From positions 1-59,495 of IMG/VR virus record IMGVR_UViG_3300020454_000016: a stretch of DNA of 59,495 bases; one strand, 5' to 3'. A model generated the notes under the pieces. It did no database searches and was not told the origin of the DNA. It worked only from the letters and a program-made list of their open reading frames with translations. A program made the translations under genes and the position numbers. The stretch is from a virus. Below, one piece after another: positions 16,480-25,969 of this stretch; position 1 is the stretch's first letter, and each line of letters begins with the position of its first letter.

Positions 16480-16983
16480 ATGGCTAATTTAGCAACCGCA
16501 GATCATGCTGCACAAGGCAACTCTGCAAGGGGTCGTTCTCCTTATTTAGTGCAAAATACTATCGACATTGCTGCTGCAATTGTTCTTAAAGGTAGTGACT
16601 TTGCCGCTAACGATACGATGGAAGTGCTTAATATTCCTGCGGGAACTGCTATTCTTTCTGCAGGCATGGAAATCATGGAACAACTTGATGGTACTTGTAC
16701 TCTTGATATGGGATTTACAGGTGGATCACCCGGTGCTGTAGACCTTTATGTTGATGGTCTTGATGTTGTTGGTGGTTCAGTAGGTGCTTTCGGAACAACG
16801 CCAGCCACAGAAGCTGCGCAAGTTCAGATAATATCTACAGCCGATACAATTGATGTTAAGTTTGCAACTGAAACTGATGTTACATCAGGCAAACTCCGTT
16901 TTTGGGCTATCCTTATGGATGTATCAGACATGGGCGAACATGACATGATTGCTGATGAAGTTGATCGAGACTTGTTAGCATAA
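16480..16983 (+). CDS. Probable head decoration or capsid-associated protein
   Basis: A 167-residue, beta-rich, Ala/Gly/Asp-rich protein directly after the capsid gene with a GGGGG-containing site upstream. Its composition and the strand-turn pattern (EVLNIPAGTAILSAGMEIM, TIDVKFATETDV) resemble head decoration or fibre-like proteins. It ends in a transcription terminator, consistent with a highly expressed capsid unit that ends here. No specific family can be named. Confidence 0.6.
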   Translation: MANLATADHAAQGNSARGRSPYLVQNTIDIAAAIVLKGSDFAANDTMEVLNIPAGTAILSAGMEIMEQLDGTCTLDMGFTGGSPGAVDLYVDGLDVVGGSVGAFGTTPATEAAQVQIISTADTIDVKFATETDVTSGKLRFWAILMDVSDMGEHDMIADEVDRDLLA

Positions 16984-16991
16984 TGCACTTG

Positions 16992-17023
16992 AGAGGGGGC
17001 GAGGAAACTTGCCCTCTTTCTTT
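16992..17023 (+). terminator. Rho-independent terminator after the capsid unit
   Basis: A G/C-rich hairpin (AGAGGG at 16992-16997 pairing with CCCTCT at 17012-17017, with additional inner pairing possible) is followed by TTTCTTT. It lies eight bases after the stop at 16983. A terminator directly behind the capsid genes is common in podoviruses and lets capsid be made in excess over tail genes, presumably with partial read-through. Confidence 0.7.
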
Positions 17024-17042
17024 AAATTAACAGGAGATTAGA

Positions 17043-17489
17043 ATGGGAATTACAACTGCACTATGTAATACTTTTAAACAAGAGTTATTGCAAGGCTTAC
17101 ATGCATTTGGAACTGATACATTTAAACTAGCCTTAATAAAGTCTGGTGAATCTGGTACGTATGGACCAGCTACTACAAACTATTCTGATGTCACAGGTAA
17201 TAGTGATGAGATAGGAGATACAGGTAGTTATTCAGCAGGTGGTTCACCACTAGCAAATGTTGCAGTAACAGGTGGATCAGGTGCATCAACCGCCTTTGTT
17301 GATTTTGATAATGTACAATTTACAAGTGCTACTATAGACGCAAATGGAGCAATTATTTATAATTCATCTGACAGTAATAAAGCTGTTGCAATTATAGATT
17401 TTGGTTCAACGCAATCATCAGATGCAGGTACATTTACAGTTACTATGCCAGCACCAGGAACAGGTACAGCTATTATAAGGATTGCTTAA
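17043..17489 (+). CDS. Conserved phage structural protein (MGITTALCNTFKQELL type)
   Basis: A 148-residue beta-rich protein. The N-terminal ITTALCNTFKQELLQGLHAFGTDTFKLALI followed by TYGPATTNYSDV and YSAGGSPLANV is a pattern seen in many phage head-tail region proteins of unknown role. AGGAG lies just upstream of the ATG. The stop overlaps the next start (TAATG). Probably a virion protein of the head surface or tail appendage. Confidence 0.7.
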   Translation: MGITTALCNTFKQELLQGLHAFGTDTFKLALIKSGESGTYGPATTNYSDVTGNSDEIGDTGSYSAGGSPLANVAVTGGSGASTAFVDFDNVQFTSATIDANGAIIYNSSDSNKAVAIIDFGSTQSSDAGTFTVTMPAPGTGTAIIRIA

Positions 17490-18151
17490 TGGGTTTAGCT
17501 TTTGCAAATAGAGTAAAAGTTAATATTACTTCTACAGGAACAACAAATCCACTTGTATTAGGAACTGCTTTTACAGGCTTTCAAACTTTTGCTGAAGCAG
17601 GCATTACAGATGGACAGAAGGTAAAGTATGTTATTGAAGATGGTGCTAACTTTGAAATAGGCACAGGACAATATACTGCTAGTGGAACTACTTTATCAAG
17701 AGTAGTAGAGCAAAGTAAAGAGAGTAATAGCGTAGGAACAAGTATAATTACTATGTCTGCTGATGCTACATTGTCAGTAACAGCAACAGGTAGCAACATA
17801 GAAAATGCTATTGTTAAGAACATAGTATTAAATCAATTTGAGAGTTTAGAAACCTTTACAGGTACAGATAGGTGGTATGCACCTAAAAATTTAAATATAC
17901 AAAAAATTACTGCACGATTAGGAACTGTTGCAGATGGTACAGTAACAGTAGCAGTACGGGCAAGGGATGTAACAGCAAGCTCAACAGCAACCACAACAAT
18001 TAATATTTCTGCAGGTCAATCAAAAACAACATCAAATGTATCTATAGATTTAGATGTTGATGATTTTTTAACTGTGGATATTACTGCGGTAGGTTCAGCT
18101 TCAGCACCTGGATCAAATCTAAATGTAATCTTTGAGTATACGGAGGATTAA
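17489..18151 (+). CDS. Virion appendage protein
   Basis: A 220-residue Thr/Ser/Gly-rich beta protein. Residues about 40-95 (GQKVKYVIEDGANFEIGTGQYTASGTTLSRVV) form a motif common in phage proteins that precede tail-fibre domains; the C-terminal half looks like a separate beta sandwich. It is coupled to its neighbours at both ends. Likely a fibre- or head-attached surface protein; the target is unknown. Confidence 0.6.
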   Translation: MGLAFANRVKVNITSTGTTNPLVLGTAFTGFQTFAEAGITDGQKVKYVIEDGANFEIGTGQYTASGTTLSRVVEQSKESNSVGTSIITMSADATLSVTATGSNIENAIVKNIVLNQFESLETFTGTDRWYAPKNLNIQKITARLGTVADGTVTVAVRARDVTASSTATTTINISAGQSKTTSNVSIDLDVDDFLTVDITAVGSASAPGSNLNVIFEYTED

Positions 18152-18466
18152 ATGGCACTTACAGAAGAAGAACAAAATACCATAAAACTACATTTTAAAA
18201 CTGAAAAAAATACTGTTAAAGTATATGAAATAGTAAAAAATTCAGATGTTGATGATTTAAAAGAAATAACTGAAATACCTATTGAAAAGTATTTTCCTGT
18301 TGTTCATAAAGATAAACCTGATAATGCTATAACTTGGGCATCTTTAGAATACTTACCAAAAAGCAATAAGTTATTAGTTGTATTTACATTATTAGATAAA
18401 GAAGAAAGTGTATTTTTAGTTGATCCTAATAAGCACGTAACAGATGTAACTCCGGGAGATTGGTAA
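18152..18466 (+). CDS. Hypothetical protein between appendage genes
   Basis: A 104-residue acidic soluble protein (KYFPVVHKDKPDNAITW; SNKLLVVFTLLDKEES), no signal or membrane segment. Its location between beta-rich appendage genes and its small size fit a fibre-assembly chaperone or small tail protein, but I do not recognise it. Its stop overlaps the next start (TAATG). Confidence 0.65.
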   Translation: MALTEEEQNTIKLHFKTEKNTVKVYEIVKNSDVDDLKEITEIPIEKYFPVVHKDKPDNAITWASLEYLPKSNKLLVVFTLLDKEESVFLVDPNKHVTDVTPGDW

Positions 18467-19659
18467 TGTATTGTAGATTTGTCGCAGTAGATAGTTTGTC
18501 AAATAGTTCAACTAATTTAGGAAATATGATGCTGGATGTTAGAAAAGTCCTAGATGGCACATATACTGCTGTATCGAGTTTAGATGCAACTTATTGGGAT
18601 AAACAAACTAGTTTTATAATTGGTGGTGGTACAGGTGGATTAGGTGCTATAAAAGCAGCAGATGGAACTACATCAATATATCAAAACATTGCTTCTGCTG
18701 ATACCTCTAATCAAAGTATTGTTATGGACAAATATCACCATGATTATAAATCAGGCTTTCAACCAAAAAGACATTTAAAATTTTCAGGATTAAATTCTGG
18801 ATTTATGAGAACTGTAGTTAATTCTAGTAATACAACCTCAACTTATGAAGCATTTGGTTTATCTTTTACAAGTGGTTATAATAATAGCACTAGTTCTAAT
18901 TTTCAGGCAAGAGTAAATTCCGATAAAATAAAAACTATAGATGTTTTTGCTAGTAAGTATTGGATTATTTTTGTTGTTAATTATGATTCAAGTACTACAG
19001 GATATATGGGCAATGTAGTATGGGCATTTTTAGATTTTGAATCAGATAAACAGCAAGAATATTCTTACACACATAGTGCATGGGCAGGTGGTCAATCTAC
19101 ATATCCGGGCTTTAGTTGGGTAGTAAAGAATAACAAAAGAGATGCAGTTGATATAGATCTTTATGATACTTTTGCACAAAGTATGGTAGGCTATTCAACT
19201 CAAAGTAATCAAAATGCAGGTGTTCAGTATCAAGGTAGATTAGATTTTAATACATGGGGAACATATTCAAGATCACCTTATTTTACAGATAATGCTAAAG
19301 GTATTTGCACTTTGCCTTTATATCCACAAACATTATTTAAAGTAATGCAGTCAGACAGTACAGTATTAAATAATCCATTATATCAAGTTATGGCTTATTC
19401 ATATGGTTTTACTGATTCCGATTTCGATGATACAGGGTATTATAATCCAGGAGTAATGGCAAAAGTTCCATTCTTGTATAGAACAGCAGATTCTGCGGAT
19501 TATCACGGATCTCCTGTTACTGTAGGAAGTGACACTTACAGAGTAATAAGGTGGCATAAATCTGGCTATAATGCAGGCTATGATTACGATACACATGATG
19601 ATAATGAAGCAGGTGGTCTAGCTTGTTATGTAGTACCACAAACAATAGGAGGAGTTTAA
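18466..19659 (+). CDS. Predicted tail or surface appendage protein
   Basis: A 397-residue protein rich in Tyr, Ser, Asn, Gly and Thr with low Lys/Glu, typical of exposed adhesin-like beta structure. It starts at ATG 18466 behind GGGAG. Aromatic clusters (YWIIFVVNYD, GFSWVVKNN) and DYDTHDDN near the end suggest a folded receptor-binding or enzymatic domain. No named family is recognised. It is followed without a gap by a protein of similar composition. Confidence 0.6.
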   Translation: MYCRFVAVDSLSNSSTNLGNMMLDVRKVLDGTYTAVSSLDATYWDKQTSFIIGGGTGGLGAIKAADGTTSIYQNIASADTSNQSIVMDKYHHDYKSGFQPKRHLKFSGLNSGFMRTVVNSSNTTSTYEAFGLSFTSGYNNSTSSNFQARVNSDKIKTIDVFASKYWIIFVVNYDSSTTGYMGNVVWAFLDFESDKQQEYSYTHSAWAGGQSTYPGFSWVVKNNKRDAVDIDLYDTFAQSMVGYSTQSNQNAGVQYQGRLDFNTWGTYSRSPYFTDNAKGICTLPLYPQTLFKVMQSDSTVLNNPLYQVMAYSYGFTDSDFDDTGYYNPGVMAKVPFLYRTADSADYHGSPVTVGSDTYRVIRWHKSGYNAGYDYDTHDDNEAGGLACYVVPQTIGGV

Positions 19660-20901
19660 ATGTTAACAAGATTTAGTTGCAATAGCACTAATTATGGGCA
19701 GTTAGGTTTTATAAATGCAATTCTTGCTACAGCTACAGCAAGTGCAAATAGTACACCATCTACACCAGCAGGTTGTAATAGTTTTGAAGTACTAGGAAAT
19801 ACTGTTGCAGGGGGTTGGACAAGAATAGATCCTGCAGTTGGTGCTGAAAATGGAGCAACTACTTTAACTCTTTGTGCTAATTCACCAAAAGCTTTTACTG
19901 ATGGAACTAAAAAAGCTATACGATTTCTTTTTGGTTCTGGCACAGGTTCAAATTATCTGTATACTGCTAATGTTGAACCTTATGTAGGTAGAGCAAGTTC
20001 CTCAAATGCATGGTTAGATGGTACTGCTCAAGGATATACAGGCTATACTAGATTTTCAACTAATGTTGGTAGTTTTTCAGCAAACCGGCGTTTGTGGTAT
20101 ACTGCCGCAGCAATGGGTGGTGGTGCAAATGCTGAACAAGCAGGAGATCTCATGTGTGCAGCTACATCAGAGTATTTATATGTGTTTTGGGGCCCGACAT
20201 ATGAAAATGGTGTTGGTTACGATAGGAATGGGGGATGGTATACTTGTTTTGGAGTCTGCGATCATACACAAGGTAACAATTGGGAGTATGCTCCTAACTC
20301 TCTACATTGCCCGTGGTATGGCGTTGATATTAGTCAAAAAAATAGTACAGCGTGGTCAGGTACTAATGATTCGTATGATACAAGAGATGGGCAATATACA
20401 AATGGAATGGTTGGTTATCATAGGCATGTTGACTTTACTCAAAGTGGCAATGCAACTTTACGTTCTGTAAATAGTAGTGGCGATACTTATGGTGGAGCAT
20501 TTACTAATCAAGAGTATTCTTCAAATGGTTGGGTATCTATGTGGTATAAATCATTCGATCATACAAGTTATGGTATATCTACCACTTTCCACGATGCAAC
20601 TAGTGATTTTTATACTCCAGATGCTAATATGAAACATCATTTTCCTGGTATGCGAGATTATGATAATAGTGGTAATCCTGTTCAATCTATTAATTCTATA
20701 ATAGTAGGACAACCATCAGCAGGAAGACCTTATAGAGAACTCAAGGGTATAAAACAAATAGGATGGGCAACAGAAGCTATGCAAGGTCAGAATGCTCTTC
20801 CTTATCATATGTCAGATATACAAAGTAATGATAATACTCCTAAAAACTATAGGTGTTTTTTAGCAGGTGGTAAAATGTTATATGCATTTGAAAAGGTCTA
20901 G
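19660..20901 (+). CDS. Predicted tail or surface appendage protein, second of the pair
   Basis: A 413-residue, Trp/Tyr/Gly/Asn-rich protein with AGGAG just before the ATG. The first 110 residues (LGFINAILATATASANS...) resemble a phage appendage N-terminal domain; the remainder has many aromatic turns (YEYLYVFWGPTYENG-like, GWVSMWYKSFDH). It resembles its upstream neighbour in size and composition, though I cannot align them by eye. A receptor-binding role is inferred from context. Confidence 0.6.
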   Translation: MLTRFSCNSTNYGQLGFINAILATATASANSTPSTPAGCNSFEVLGNTVAGGWTRIDPAVGAENGATTLTLCANSPKAFTDGTKKAIRFLFGSGTGSNYLYTANVEPYVGRASSSNAWLDGTAQGYTGYTRFSTNVGSFSANRRLWYTAAAMGGGANAEQAGDLMCAATSEYLYVFWGPTYENGVGYDRNGGWYTCFGVCDHTQGNNWEYAPNSLHCPWYGVDISQKNSTAWSGTNDSYDTRDGQYTNGMVGYHRHVDFTQSGNATLRSVNSSGDTYGGAFTNQEYSSNGWVSMWYKSFDHTSYGISTTFHDATSDFYTPDANMKHHFPGMRDYDNSGNPVQSINSIIVGQPSAGRPYRELKGIKQIGWATEAMQGQNALPYHMSDIQSNDNTPKNYRCFLAGGKMLYAFEKV

Positions 20902-20904
20902 AAA

Positions 20905-21156
20905 ATGACAGCATATAATTCTGGTGCTTTTAATTTCCCTTCAAGAATAGCAACACAACAATCACCTTATCATCTTTTAAATAATCCAACTGTTCCATTA
21001 AGTTTTATTACTTCTGTAGGACAAGGTATTAGAACAACTTTTACAACTGCATTATCTAGAACAGGCAAATCAATTAATTCTTATTATAGAACACCTCTTG
21101 CTGCTTTACCTGAAGTAGCAGGATCACGAAAACAAAGTTGGGGAACTTTTGGATAG
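20905..21156 (+). CDS. Small structural protein
   Basis: An 83-residue protein with few charged residues (AYNSGAFNFPSRIATQQSPYHLL ...). It stands between the two appendage proteins upstream and a repeat-rich protein downstream, starting four bases after one stop and ending directly before the next start. Probably a minor virion component; no family recognised. Confidence 0.55.
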   Translation: MTAYNSGAFNFPSRIATQQSPYHLLNNPTVPLSFITSVGQGIRTTFTTALSRTGKSINSYYRTPLAALPEVAGSRKQSWGTFG

Positions 21157-21978
21157 ATGCTAGGACATTCACCTCTCGCTACACAACCTTATGGTGCAGG
21201 TCATCAGCATTTAAATGCAACTGTTAATCTATCTGCATTTAGTCCTTTAGCATTATCTTTAGGCACAACAGGAATAGAGATATCTACAAGTGTAGATGCT
21301 CCATCTTTATTAGCTACATTATCTCTAGGAACAGTATTATTTGAAGGTGATGCAAATGTAGTACTAACTAATGCAGTAGCTACATACGACACGAATACAT
21401 ACGATCATGCATCTTCTACATACTCTCAAGCATCGTTTATACCAACAGGGCAACTGCAATTAGGTTTAATTAGTACTTCAGGAACTGCAAGTTTAACTCT
21501 TCCTAGTTTTGCATTAAGTCTATCAGATGGTTTAGATGCAATAACAACAGTAGGAACTGCTAATGTTACACTTACAACAAATGTAGCAAGTTTAAGTTTA
21601 GGCACAGTATCTGTAGAAGGTACAGCTAATCTTGTTTTACCATCACTTGAGTTAACAACAAGTTTTAATAAGCCTAGTATAATTGGTACAGCTAATGTTT
21701 CAATAGGTAGTTTTGCGTTACAATTAACATCTTCATTAGATGATATAATTATTACTACCATTAATCAAAATGACTATGCAAAAGATAGGACAGTATTTGT
21801 GTCTTATAGAGGACATAATATTAATAGTTCAAATAATGTATCAAGTCAGCTACGAACTATAGTAGTACCTACAAGACAACATATTGTTAAAGCAACAAAT
21901 ATTGTTGATGATCAAAATAGAACTATTATTATTCCACCTAGAAGTCATATAGTTAGAACAACAAAAATAGCAGCGTAA
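21157..21978 (+). CDS. Repeat-rich beta protein, probable fibre
   Basis: A 273-residue Ser/Thr/Leu/Ala-rich protein made largely of an imperfect repeat of about 33-40 residues with the core [IVE]GTAN[VL]xLxxxxxxLxL (for example VGTANVTLTTN, EGTANLVLPSL, IGTANVSIGSF). Such repeats form elongated beta solenoids in phage fibres. The C-terminal 65 residues lose the repeat and contain two related phrases, NRTIIIPPRSHIV and LRTIVVPTRQHIV. Position before the tail-tube genes supports a surface fibre. Confidence 0.6.
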   Translation: MLGHSPLATQPYGAGHQHLNATVNLSAFSPLALSLGTTGIEISTSVDAPSLLATLSLGTVLFEGDANVVLTNAVATYDTNTYDHASSTYSQASFIPTGQLQLGLISTSGTASLTLPSFALSLSDGLDAITTVGTANVTLTTNVASLSLGTVSVEGTANLVLPSLELTTSFNKPSIIGTANVSIGSFALQLTSSLDDIIITTINQNDYAKDRTVFVSYRGHNINSSNNVSSQLRTIVVPTRQHIVKATNIVDDQNRTIIIPPRSHIVRTTKIAA

Positions 21979-21988
21979 AGGATATAAA

Positions 21989-22345
21989 ATGTCATTTAAA
22001 TTTCCATCAAAAGATCCTGATGAAACATTAGACTATAGTATGGATTGGTCTAGATTCTTAGGCTATGATCATGCGACTAATTCAGGGTCAACCATCGTAG
22101 CAAATTTATGGTTCATTGATAATGAGAATGGTGTAAAAACACAAATTAGTACTACAGAAAATACAACAGTAAATGGAATTACTACAATTTTTGGTGGCAT
22201 ATTAAGAGATAGTACAAATACTGTATGTACAATACGATTAAGTAGTGGAACAAATAATGTTACTTATAAGATAACTAGTCAGATAACAGATAGCACAGGA
22301 CTAGTATCTGAACGTGTAGCAAAATTACGTATTAAGGAAAACTAA
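21989..22345 (+). CDS. Phage structural protein, fibre-like (LDYSMDWS type)
   Basis: A 118-residue protein. The order DPDETLDYSMDWSRFLG ... ANLWFI ... VCTIRLSSGTNNVTYKITSQITDSTGLVSERVAKLRI is a known type of single beta-sandwich phage protein found near tail genes; in some phages it acts as head decoration or a tail component. It starts behind AAGGA and ends one base before the adaptor gene. Confidence 0.65.
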   Translation: MSFKFPSKDPDETLDYSMDWSRFLGYDHATNSGSTIVANLWFIDNENGVKTQISTTENTTVNGITTIFGGILRDSTNTVCTIRLSSGTNNVTYKITSQITDSTGLVSERVAKLRIKEN

Positions 22346-22346
22346 T

Positions 22347-23069
22347 ATGGCATATAATTATTTAGATTTAGTTAATGAGATCAATAGAAGATTAAATGAA
22401 GTAGAGCTTTCTACTACTAACTTTTTATCAGCTAAAGGTTTTTATGAAACAGCAAAGGATGCTCTTAATTCTTCTATTCGACATATTAATCACGAAGAGT
22501 TTAGCTGGCCGTGGAATCATAGAGAACAAGAAGAAGTGCTTTCAGCAGGCATAGTTAGATATCCATACCCTGAAGATGCTAAACTTATAAACATGGATAG
22601 TTTTCGTATCAAGAAAAATACAACACTTAATGTAGAAACTAAAAAGTTAAAGGCATTAGATTATCAAGAATATCTAGAAACATATGTAGATCACGAATAC
22701 AATACTAGCACAGGCATTAGAACTGTACCTAGACATATAGTTAGAACACCTAGTCAAGAATTTGTATTTATACCTAGTCCTGATAAAGCATATGAAGTTG
22801 TTTATGAATATTATCAGAATCCTGTTGTGCTAGAACAAGCTAGTGATGTACCAACAGTACCTCAAGAGTTTAGGCATGTTATTGTAGATGGTGCAATGTT
22901 TTATGCTTATCAATTTAGAGGAGATACGCAATCAGCACAAATATCACAACAGAAGTTTGAACAAGGTATTAAGTACATGAGAAGTCTTTATATCAATAGA
23001 TATGACTATTTAAGATCTTCTATGATTGTACATACGAGTGGGGTCAATAACGTATTGAGGGTGTCATAA
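22347..23069 (+). CDS. Tail tubular protein A / head-tail adaptor (T7 gp11-like)
   Basis: A 240-residue protein that would form the ring between portal and nozzle. N-terminal helices (YLDLVNEINRRLNEVEL, KDALNSSIRHINHEEFSWPW) are followed by a beta domain with PRHIVRTPSQEFVFIPSPDKAYEVVYEYYQNP and PQEFRHVIVDGAMFYAYQFRGD, the classic pattern of T7 gp11-type adaptors. It is followed after one codon by the nozzle gene, as in other podoviruses. Confidence 0.85.
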   Translation: MAYNYLDLVNEINRRLNEVELSTTNFLSAKGFYETAKDALNSSIRHINHEEFSWPWNHREQEEVLSAGIVRYPYPEDAKLINMDSFRIKKNTTLNVETKKLKALDYQEYLETYVDHEYNTSTGIRTVPRHIVRTPSQEFVFIPSPDKAYEVVYEYYQNPVVLEQASDVPTVPQEFRHVIVDGAMFYAYQFRGDTQSAQISQQKFEQGIKYMRSLYINRYDYLRSSMIVHTSGVNNVLRVS

Positions 23070-24686
23070 ATGGCGACTGATTGGCAAACATTTCCTGTAG
23101 AGTTTAAAGGTGGTTTAATATCAAATTTAAGTCCTTTGCAACATGGTACAAATGCAATAGGTAGTGCTACAATTTTACAGAACTTTGAACCCTCTTTATC
23201 AGGTGGCTACAGAAAAATAAAAGGTTATAATAAATTTAATTCATCTCTAATACCTATAAAAGATGCATCAGGTAGCGTGATAGGTAGTCCTAATGATAAT
23301 CAAAAACGTATTCAGTTAGTTGCATGTGTAAGCAATGGATATACAGCTTTAGTTGCAAGAAATGATAAATATTATGTTGTTGATAGTAGTAACATAACTC
23401 AAGCTCATGCGGATAATGCAACGAATGTAGCACAAAGAAGTACTACATCAGGTAGCAAGATACGATTTGTTAATTACAATTTTGGTGCAGGTGAAAAGAC
23501 TATTATAGTAGATGGCATTAATTCAATTGCATATTATGATGGATCACAATCTGTAGGTAGTCGTGTAACATTTTCTGATCAAACAAATGCAGCTTTTTCA
23601 GGAACTATAGGTACGAAGTTTGCAGTAGCATTTAAGAATCATATAATTTTAGCTAAAACAAACAAAGTGATTATAGGCTCTATTGGTGTTGATAATGATT
23701 TTAATAATGCAGGTGCTGGTGTAATAGAGATAAATGTAAAGGATACAGTAACAGGTTTAATTGTATTTAGAGAACAGATTATTGTGTTTACGAAAAATAC
23801 AGTACAAAAAATAACAGGAACAAGTGTTTCAGATTTTAAGCTTTCAGCTATTACAGATGATATTGGTTGTATTAGAGAAGATACAATTCAAGAAGTTGGT
23901 GGTGACGTTTTATTCGTAGCACCAGATGGTATTAGATCATTAGCAGCTACAGATAAGATTGGTGATTTTGGATTAGATGTTGCATCAAAGCCAATAAAGA
24001 AAAATGTAGATAGTTTATTAGGCACTAGTTTTGACTCTTTAATCTTGCGTGAAAAAGGACAATATAGATTATTTGCATATAATCAAGGATATACTTCAGG
24101 TGAATCAGAAGGTCTACTAGCTACTAAATTTATAGATCAAGGTGGTACAGGTTTAAATTGGGCAACACTACGAGGTATAAAATCATTTACATCTGATTCT
24201 AGATATTATGGTGCTTTTAATGCGGTTGGAGAATTGACATTATTTGCAAATGAAGATGGCTATATTTATCAATTAGAAATTACAAATGGTTTTGATGGCA
24301 CTAGTATTAAAGGTATTTATGAATCACCATATATGCCTTTACAAGATCCAACTATAAGAAAAACATTTTATAAGTGTGGTCTATATTTAGATCCAGAAGG
24401 TGCGATAACAGCACAATTGCAAATTAAGTATGATCAAGAAGGATCAGGTGTTGTACAGCCAAATGCTATAGATGTAGTAACTACAGGTGTTGGTTCTGTT
24501 TTATATAACTCATCTTCATCAACATATGATTCAGATACATATAGTACAGAACTTAATAAATTATACAATAATAACATTATAGGTTCAGGTAAAACAATTG
24601 CAATACGAATAGAAGAAGAATCGACTAACCCACCATTTAGACTAGATACTGCTGTTTTAGAATACAGTACAGAAACAAGACAATAG
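23070..24686 (+). CDS. Tail tubular protein B / nozzle (T7 gp12- or P22 gp10-like)
   Basis: A 538-residue beta-propeller-like protein forming the tail nozzle that holds and releases DNA. The N-terminus FKGGLISNLSPLQHGTNAIGSATILQNFEPSLSGGYRKIKGY is a strong signature; the middle has GDVLFVAPDGIRSLAATDK. It starts directly after the adaptor stop. Together with 22347-23069 it defines the short tail and supports a podovirus morphology. Confidence 0.85.
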   Translation: MATDWQTFPVEFKGGLISNLSPLQHGTNAIGSATILQNFEPSLSGGYRKIKGYNKFNSSLIPIKDASGSVIGSPNDNQKRIQLVACVSNGYTALVARNDKYYVVDSSNITQAHADNATNVAQRSTTSGSKIRFVNYNFGAGEKTIIVDGINSIAYYDGSQSVGSRVTFSDQTNAAFSGTIGTKFAVAFKNHIILAKTNKVIIGSIGVDNDFNNAGAGVIEINVKDTVTGLIVFREQIIVFTKNTVQKITGTSVSDFKLSAITDDIGCIREDTIQEVGGDVLFVAPDGIRSLAATDKIGDFGLDVASKPIKKNVDSLLGTSFDSLILREKGQYRLFAYNQGYTSGESEGLLATKFIDQGGTGLNWATLRGIKSFTSDSRYYGAFNAVGELTLFANEDGYIYQLEITNGFDGTSIKGIYESPYMPLQDPTIRKTFYKCGLYLDPEGAITAQLQIKYDQEGSGVVQPNAIDVVTTGVGSVLYNSSSSTYDSDTYSTELNKLYNNNIIGSGKTIAIRIEEESTNPPFRLDTAVLEYSTETRQ

Positions 24687-24701
24687 AAAGGAACATAGAT
24701 A

Positions 24702-25958
24702 ATGGGAAATACATATCAGGTTAGAACAGTCACGCAGAACGGAGTGGGATTGCCTACATCTGGTGGCATTATCAAAGAAGAGCATATTAATGATGAGTTT
24801 ACAACCCTGATAGCATCATTCAATGCTACAACAGGGCATTCTCATAATGGTACAGATAGTGCTAGAGTTTCAGTTATAGGACCGGCAGGACAATACAGTA
24901 CAGATGCAAATGCTTTTTTTGCTACTAGTTCAGCATCAGTAGGACTAGGTAAAACAGGAAATGTGTGGAAAGATTTACACATTGATAATGTAGTTATTGA
25001 TGGTAGCACTATATCAACTATAGGAACTAATACAGATTTAACTATAACTCCTGTAGGTACAGGTAGTGTTATTATTGCAGAAGGCGATTTAAAAATTGGT
25101 TCTACTGCTGTTTCATCAACTGCAGCTGAATTAAATATTTTAAGTGGTAAAAGTTTTCTTGATGAAGATAACATGGCATCTGATAGTGCAACAGGTATTG
25201 CATCACAGCAATCTATAAAAGCTTATGTAGACTCACAAGTTACTGCACAAGACTTAGATGGTACTGCTGATTCAGGAACATTTGCTGTAGATCTAGATAG
25301 TCAAGCATTAGCAGTAACAGGTGGTACAGGTATAGATACATCTGCTACAGGGCAAGCAGTTACAGTTGCAATAGATAATACAGTAGCAACATTAGCAGGT
25401 ACACAATCACTTACAAATAAAACATTAACAAGTCCTATTGTAGGTGGAACAGTAACATCTGCATCAGGTAACATAGTAATTCAACCTGCTAGTTATAAAT
25501 TAGAAATACAAGGTGGTGGTAGTACAGAAGGGCAGATACAATTAAATTGTCATGCTAATAGTCACGGACAAACTATTACAGCACAACCTCATAGTGAGGG
25601 CATAACAAATACTATGCTATTGCCTAAAGGTGGTAGCAGTACTTTAGTTAGTGAAATAGCAACACAGACACTTACTAATAAAACATTAACAAGTCCTAAA
25701 ATTAATGAAGATGTTGTAATGTCTTCTACTGCTACTGAACTAAATATTTTAGATGGTGCAACTGTTTCTACTACTGAATTAAATTTAATTGATGGTAATA
25801 CAGCTAGAGGTACAGATGCATTAGCAGATGGAGATGGAATATTAATAAATGATAATGGCACTATGAAGATGACAAATGTTCAAACTGTTAGAACATATAT
25901 GGAAACAAATGCAGCCACAACAGGAAAAGCCATTGCGATGGCTATAGTATTTGGTTAA
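24702..25958 (+). CDS. Tail fibre protein with TATELNILDG repeats
   Basis: A 418-residue protein. The N-terminus (HINDEFTTLIASFNATTGHSHNGTDS) is the typical phage fibre head with a HSHNG metal-binding-like motif. The shaft contains repeated LTNKTLTSP (twice) and T[AT]xELNIL[SD]G (three to four times), common in triple-stranded fibre shafts of marine phages. It lacks an obvious receptor tip, so the downstream proteins may provide it. AAAGGA lies before the start. Confidence 0.8.
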   Translation: MGNTYQVRTVTQNGVGLPTSGGIIKEEHINDEFTTLIASFNATTGHSHNGTDSARVSVIGPAGQYSTDANAFFATSSASVGLGKTGNVWKDLHIDNVVIDGSTISTIGTNTDLTITPVGTGSVIIAEGDLKIGSTAVSSTAAELNILSGKSFLDEDNMASDSATGIASQQSIKAYVDSQVTAQDLDGTADSGTFAVDLDSQALAVTGGTGIDTSATGQAVTVAIDNTVATLAGTQSLTNKTLTSPIVGGTVTSASGNIVIQPASYKLEIQGGGSTEGQIQLNCHANSHGQTITAQPHSEGITNTMLLPKGGSSTLVSEIATQTLTNKTLTSPKINEDVVMSSTATELNILDGATVSTTELNLIDGNTARGTDALADGDGILINDNGTMKMTNVQTVRTYMETNAATTGKAIAMAIVFG

Positions 25959-25969
25959 AGGGGGAAAAT

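Noticed and set aside
20018-20470. A 150-codon open frame on the plus strand inside the gene at 19660-20901
   Set aside because: It is an alternative frame of a well-formed appendage gene, is rich in Met/Ile/Val from AT-rich codons and has no ribosome-binding site.
25589-25861. Antisense open frames in the fibre and repeat genes (also 24842-25174, 21426-21761, 17581-17823)
   Set aside because: Threonine-, alanine- and valine-rich repeats on the coding strand keep the opposite strand open; no ribosome sites or neighbours support genes there.
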